The notes beneath the pieces are model-generated. The model ran no database searches, was not told where the DNA came from, and saw only the letters and a program-made list of their open reading frames with translations. DNA of 64,000 bases, taken from NCBI RefSeq assembly GCF_018598585.1, contig NZ_JAHESD010000007.1, forward strand, positions 1-64,000, in the 5' to 3' direction. Below, piece after piece: positions 62,901 to 64,000 of this stretch. Source of the stretch: Chryseosolibacter indicum. Lineage in GTDB: Bacteria > Bacteroidota > Bacteroidia > Cytophagales > Cyclobacteriaceae. Position 1 is the stretch's first letter; each line of letters starts with the position of its first letter. The position numbers were made by a program, and so were the translations under genes.

Positions 62901-64000
62901 TTATTTAAATTTCACAATCATCGTTGTATAATCATCATTAATGTTTTTTGTACCTGAAAACTCATACAGCTTATTAATAAGGTGCTCCTGAATCTCCTTC
63001 GGTGATAATGATTTAACTTCCGATAATATTTCGGCTAATCTTTCATAACCAAATTCTTCTCCCTTATCATTTTTGGCCTCAGTTATACCATCAGTATATA
63101 AGACCATGATGTCGTTTGGTTTGTATTCAAACTCATAGGCTTGAATAAAGCTGCCGTAACTTTTATTACGAACCATACCCAGGGCAATTCCTTTGTCTTT
63201 AAAGTATTCAGTAGAATTGTCAGCAGCATGATAATACAATACAGGGCAGTGACCTGCGCGGGAGTATTGAATCTTCTTGGTTAAGGTATTAACTATAAAA
63301 AAAGTTGCTGAAATAAAGGAACCTCTTTCCAAACAGTAAACCAGTGCCTGGTTGGCCCTTCGCATAAATTCATCGGCCTGAATACAATGCTGAGCAAGGC
63401 TATGGAATATACCTTTCATCTGCGACATGTGAAAGGCTGCCGTAGTTCCTTTACCAGAAACGTCAGCGATAATTAATGATACTTCATTGTCGTTTGTGCG
63501 AAGGGTATCATAATAATCGCCACCTACTTCATCGGCAGACTCAGAAAAGGCTGCTATTTCAAAATCCTTGTCCTGTTCCAGAACATCAGGAAGCAAACTT
63601 TTCTGAACGTTTTTGGCAATCTTCAGCTCCTCTTTATAGCGTTCATTCTGGAGCGCCTCTTCCATTAACCTGAAATTCTCAATAGAAATTCCAGCCTGGT
63701 TGGCAAATGTAGAGACGATCTTTGTCATCTCTTTATTGAAACTCTCGGCAAGTTCTTTTAGAAGAGCAAGTGTCCCTATGTTCTCCCCCTTAACATAAAT
63801 AGGAAAAGCAAGTATAGATCTAAACCTGGATCCTCTTAATGCTGCCAGGTGCTTTGACAGATTGCGTGTTTTATCACTCCCCTGATCTAAAATGCCTTTA
63901 ACGTTTTGTGCATTAAGATGACTTATAATCTCGTAAGCCTCTTTATCAGTAATTTTATAAGTATATAATTTCGATGGCTGATCAGGATGTTTCACTTCAA
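62901..64000 (-). CDS. PP2C-type (SpoIIE/RsbU) serine phosphatase with GAF domain, 5' end beyond window
   Basis: Phosphatase that dephosphorylates the STAS partner. A GAF sensory domain (residues to about 115, AFPIYVKGENIGTLALL ... FANQAGISIENFRLM) is followed by a coiled linker (NERYKEELKIAKNVQKSLLP) and the PP2C domain with metal-binding ADEVGGDYYD, ADVSGKGTTAAFHMS, and YTDGITEAKN, ending NDDYTTMIVKFK. The frame stays open to the window edge and the GAF domain looks cut, so the gene is incomplete here; the in-frame GTG at 63995 is probably internal. Confidence 0.92.
   Translation of the reverse strand, partial: EVKHPDQPSKLYTYKITDKEAYEIISHLNAQNVKGILDQGSDKTRNLSKHLAALRGSRFRSILAFPIYVKGENIGTLALLKELAESFNKEMTKIVSTFANQAGISIENFRLMEEALQNERYKEELKIAKNVQKSLLPDVLEQDKDFEIAAFSESADEVGGDYYDTLRTNDNEVSLIIADVSGKGTTAAFHMSQMKGIFHSLAQHCIQADEFMRRANQALVYCLERGSFISATFFIVNTLTKKIQYSRAGHCPVLYYHAADNSTEYFKDKGIALGMVRNKSYGSFIQAYEFEYKPNDIMVLYTDGITEAKNDKGEEFGYERLAEILSEVKSLSPKEIQEHLINKLYEFSGTKNINDDYTTMIVKFK

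Overview
The window reads as an ordinary, gene-dense stretch of chromosome from a free-living member of the Bacteroidota, most likely order Cytophagales. The case rests on: a SusC/SusD pair; a secreted FG-GAP protein with a type IX secretion C-terminal sorting domain; the small rpmB-rpmG-DUF4295 operon; bacillithiol genes (bshC and a YtxJ-type bacilliredoxin); DUF6048/DUF6452 genes; and promoters of the Bacteroidota form TTTG-N19-21-TAnnTTTG. The best promoter, in front of tRNA-Val, matches that form exactly. Shine-Dalgarno sequences are mostly absent. I see no insertion sequence, phage, CRISPR array or rRNA.

Layout. 1-8.1 kb: a truncated nitroreductase, then a glycan-utilisation locus (SusC, SusD, a PKD-like surface lipoprotein, a GH30 glycosidase) ending in a clear terminator. 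8.2-14.7 kb: a DUF3052 gene, a sugar-acid dehydratase and an SDR in one operon, a fused trehalose-6-phosphate synthase/phosphatase, and a Nudix-winged-helix regulator whose Nudix box has lost its catalytic glutamates. 14.8-19.9 kb: a TonB-dependent receptor with an unusual C-terminal extension, divergent from a LytS/LytT-type two-component system, then tRNA-Val(UAC). 20-22.3 kb: a large imperfect palindrome, a TetR/SDR pair and a SnoaL-like gene. 22.6-31.6 kb: AsmA-like protein, single-domain response regulator, DUF2461, MurF, the FG-GAP/T9SS protein, a HAD phosphatase and ribosomal proteins L28 and L33. 31.7-48.6 kb: FtsY, DUF6048/DUF6452, RimO, BshC, 5-formyl-THF cyclo-ligase, agmatine deiminase and N-carbamoylputrescine amidase (agmatine to putrescine), glutamate synthase (GltB, GltD), MnmD, IspF and an M16 peptidase. 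48.7-57.9 kb: a fused alpha/beta 2-oxo acid dehydrogenase E1, a very basic secreted protein built from three repeat families, a bacilliredoxin, an outer-membrane barrel, ChrA, a 2-oxoglutarate oxygenase and a Tat-exported superoxide dismutase. 57.9-64 kb: a minus-strand run of a partner-switching module (PP2C phosphatase, STAS protein, anti-sigma-type kinase) followed by three parvulin-family envelope chaperones.

The parts most worth following up are the three-repeat basic secreted protein and its redox/barrel neighbours (50.8-54.8 kb), the TonB receptor with a calycin-like C-terminal domain, the catalytically dead Nudix regulator in a sugar-acid/trehalose setting, the ~115-base palindromic element after tRNA-Val, and several dyads placed at transcription starts (susC, sod, the murF/FG-GAP divergence). 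None of these is proof of a new system; each has a stated test.
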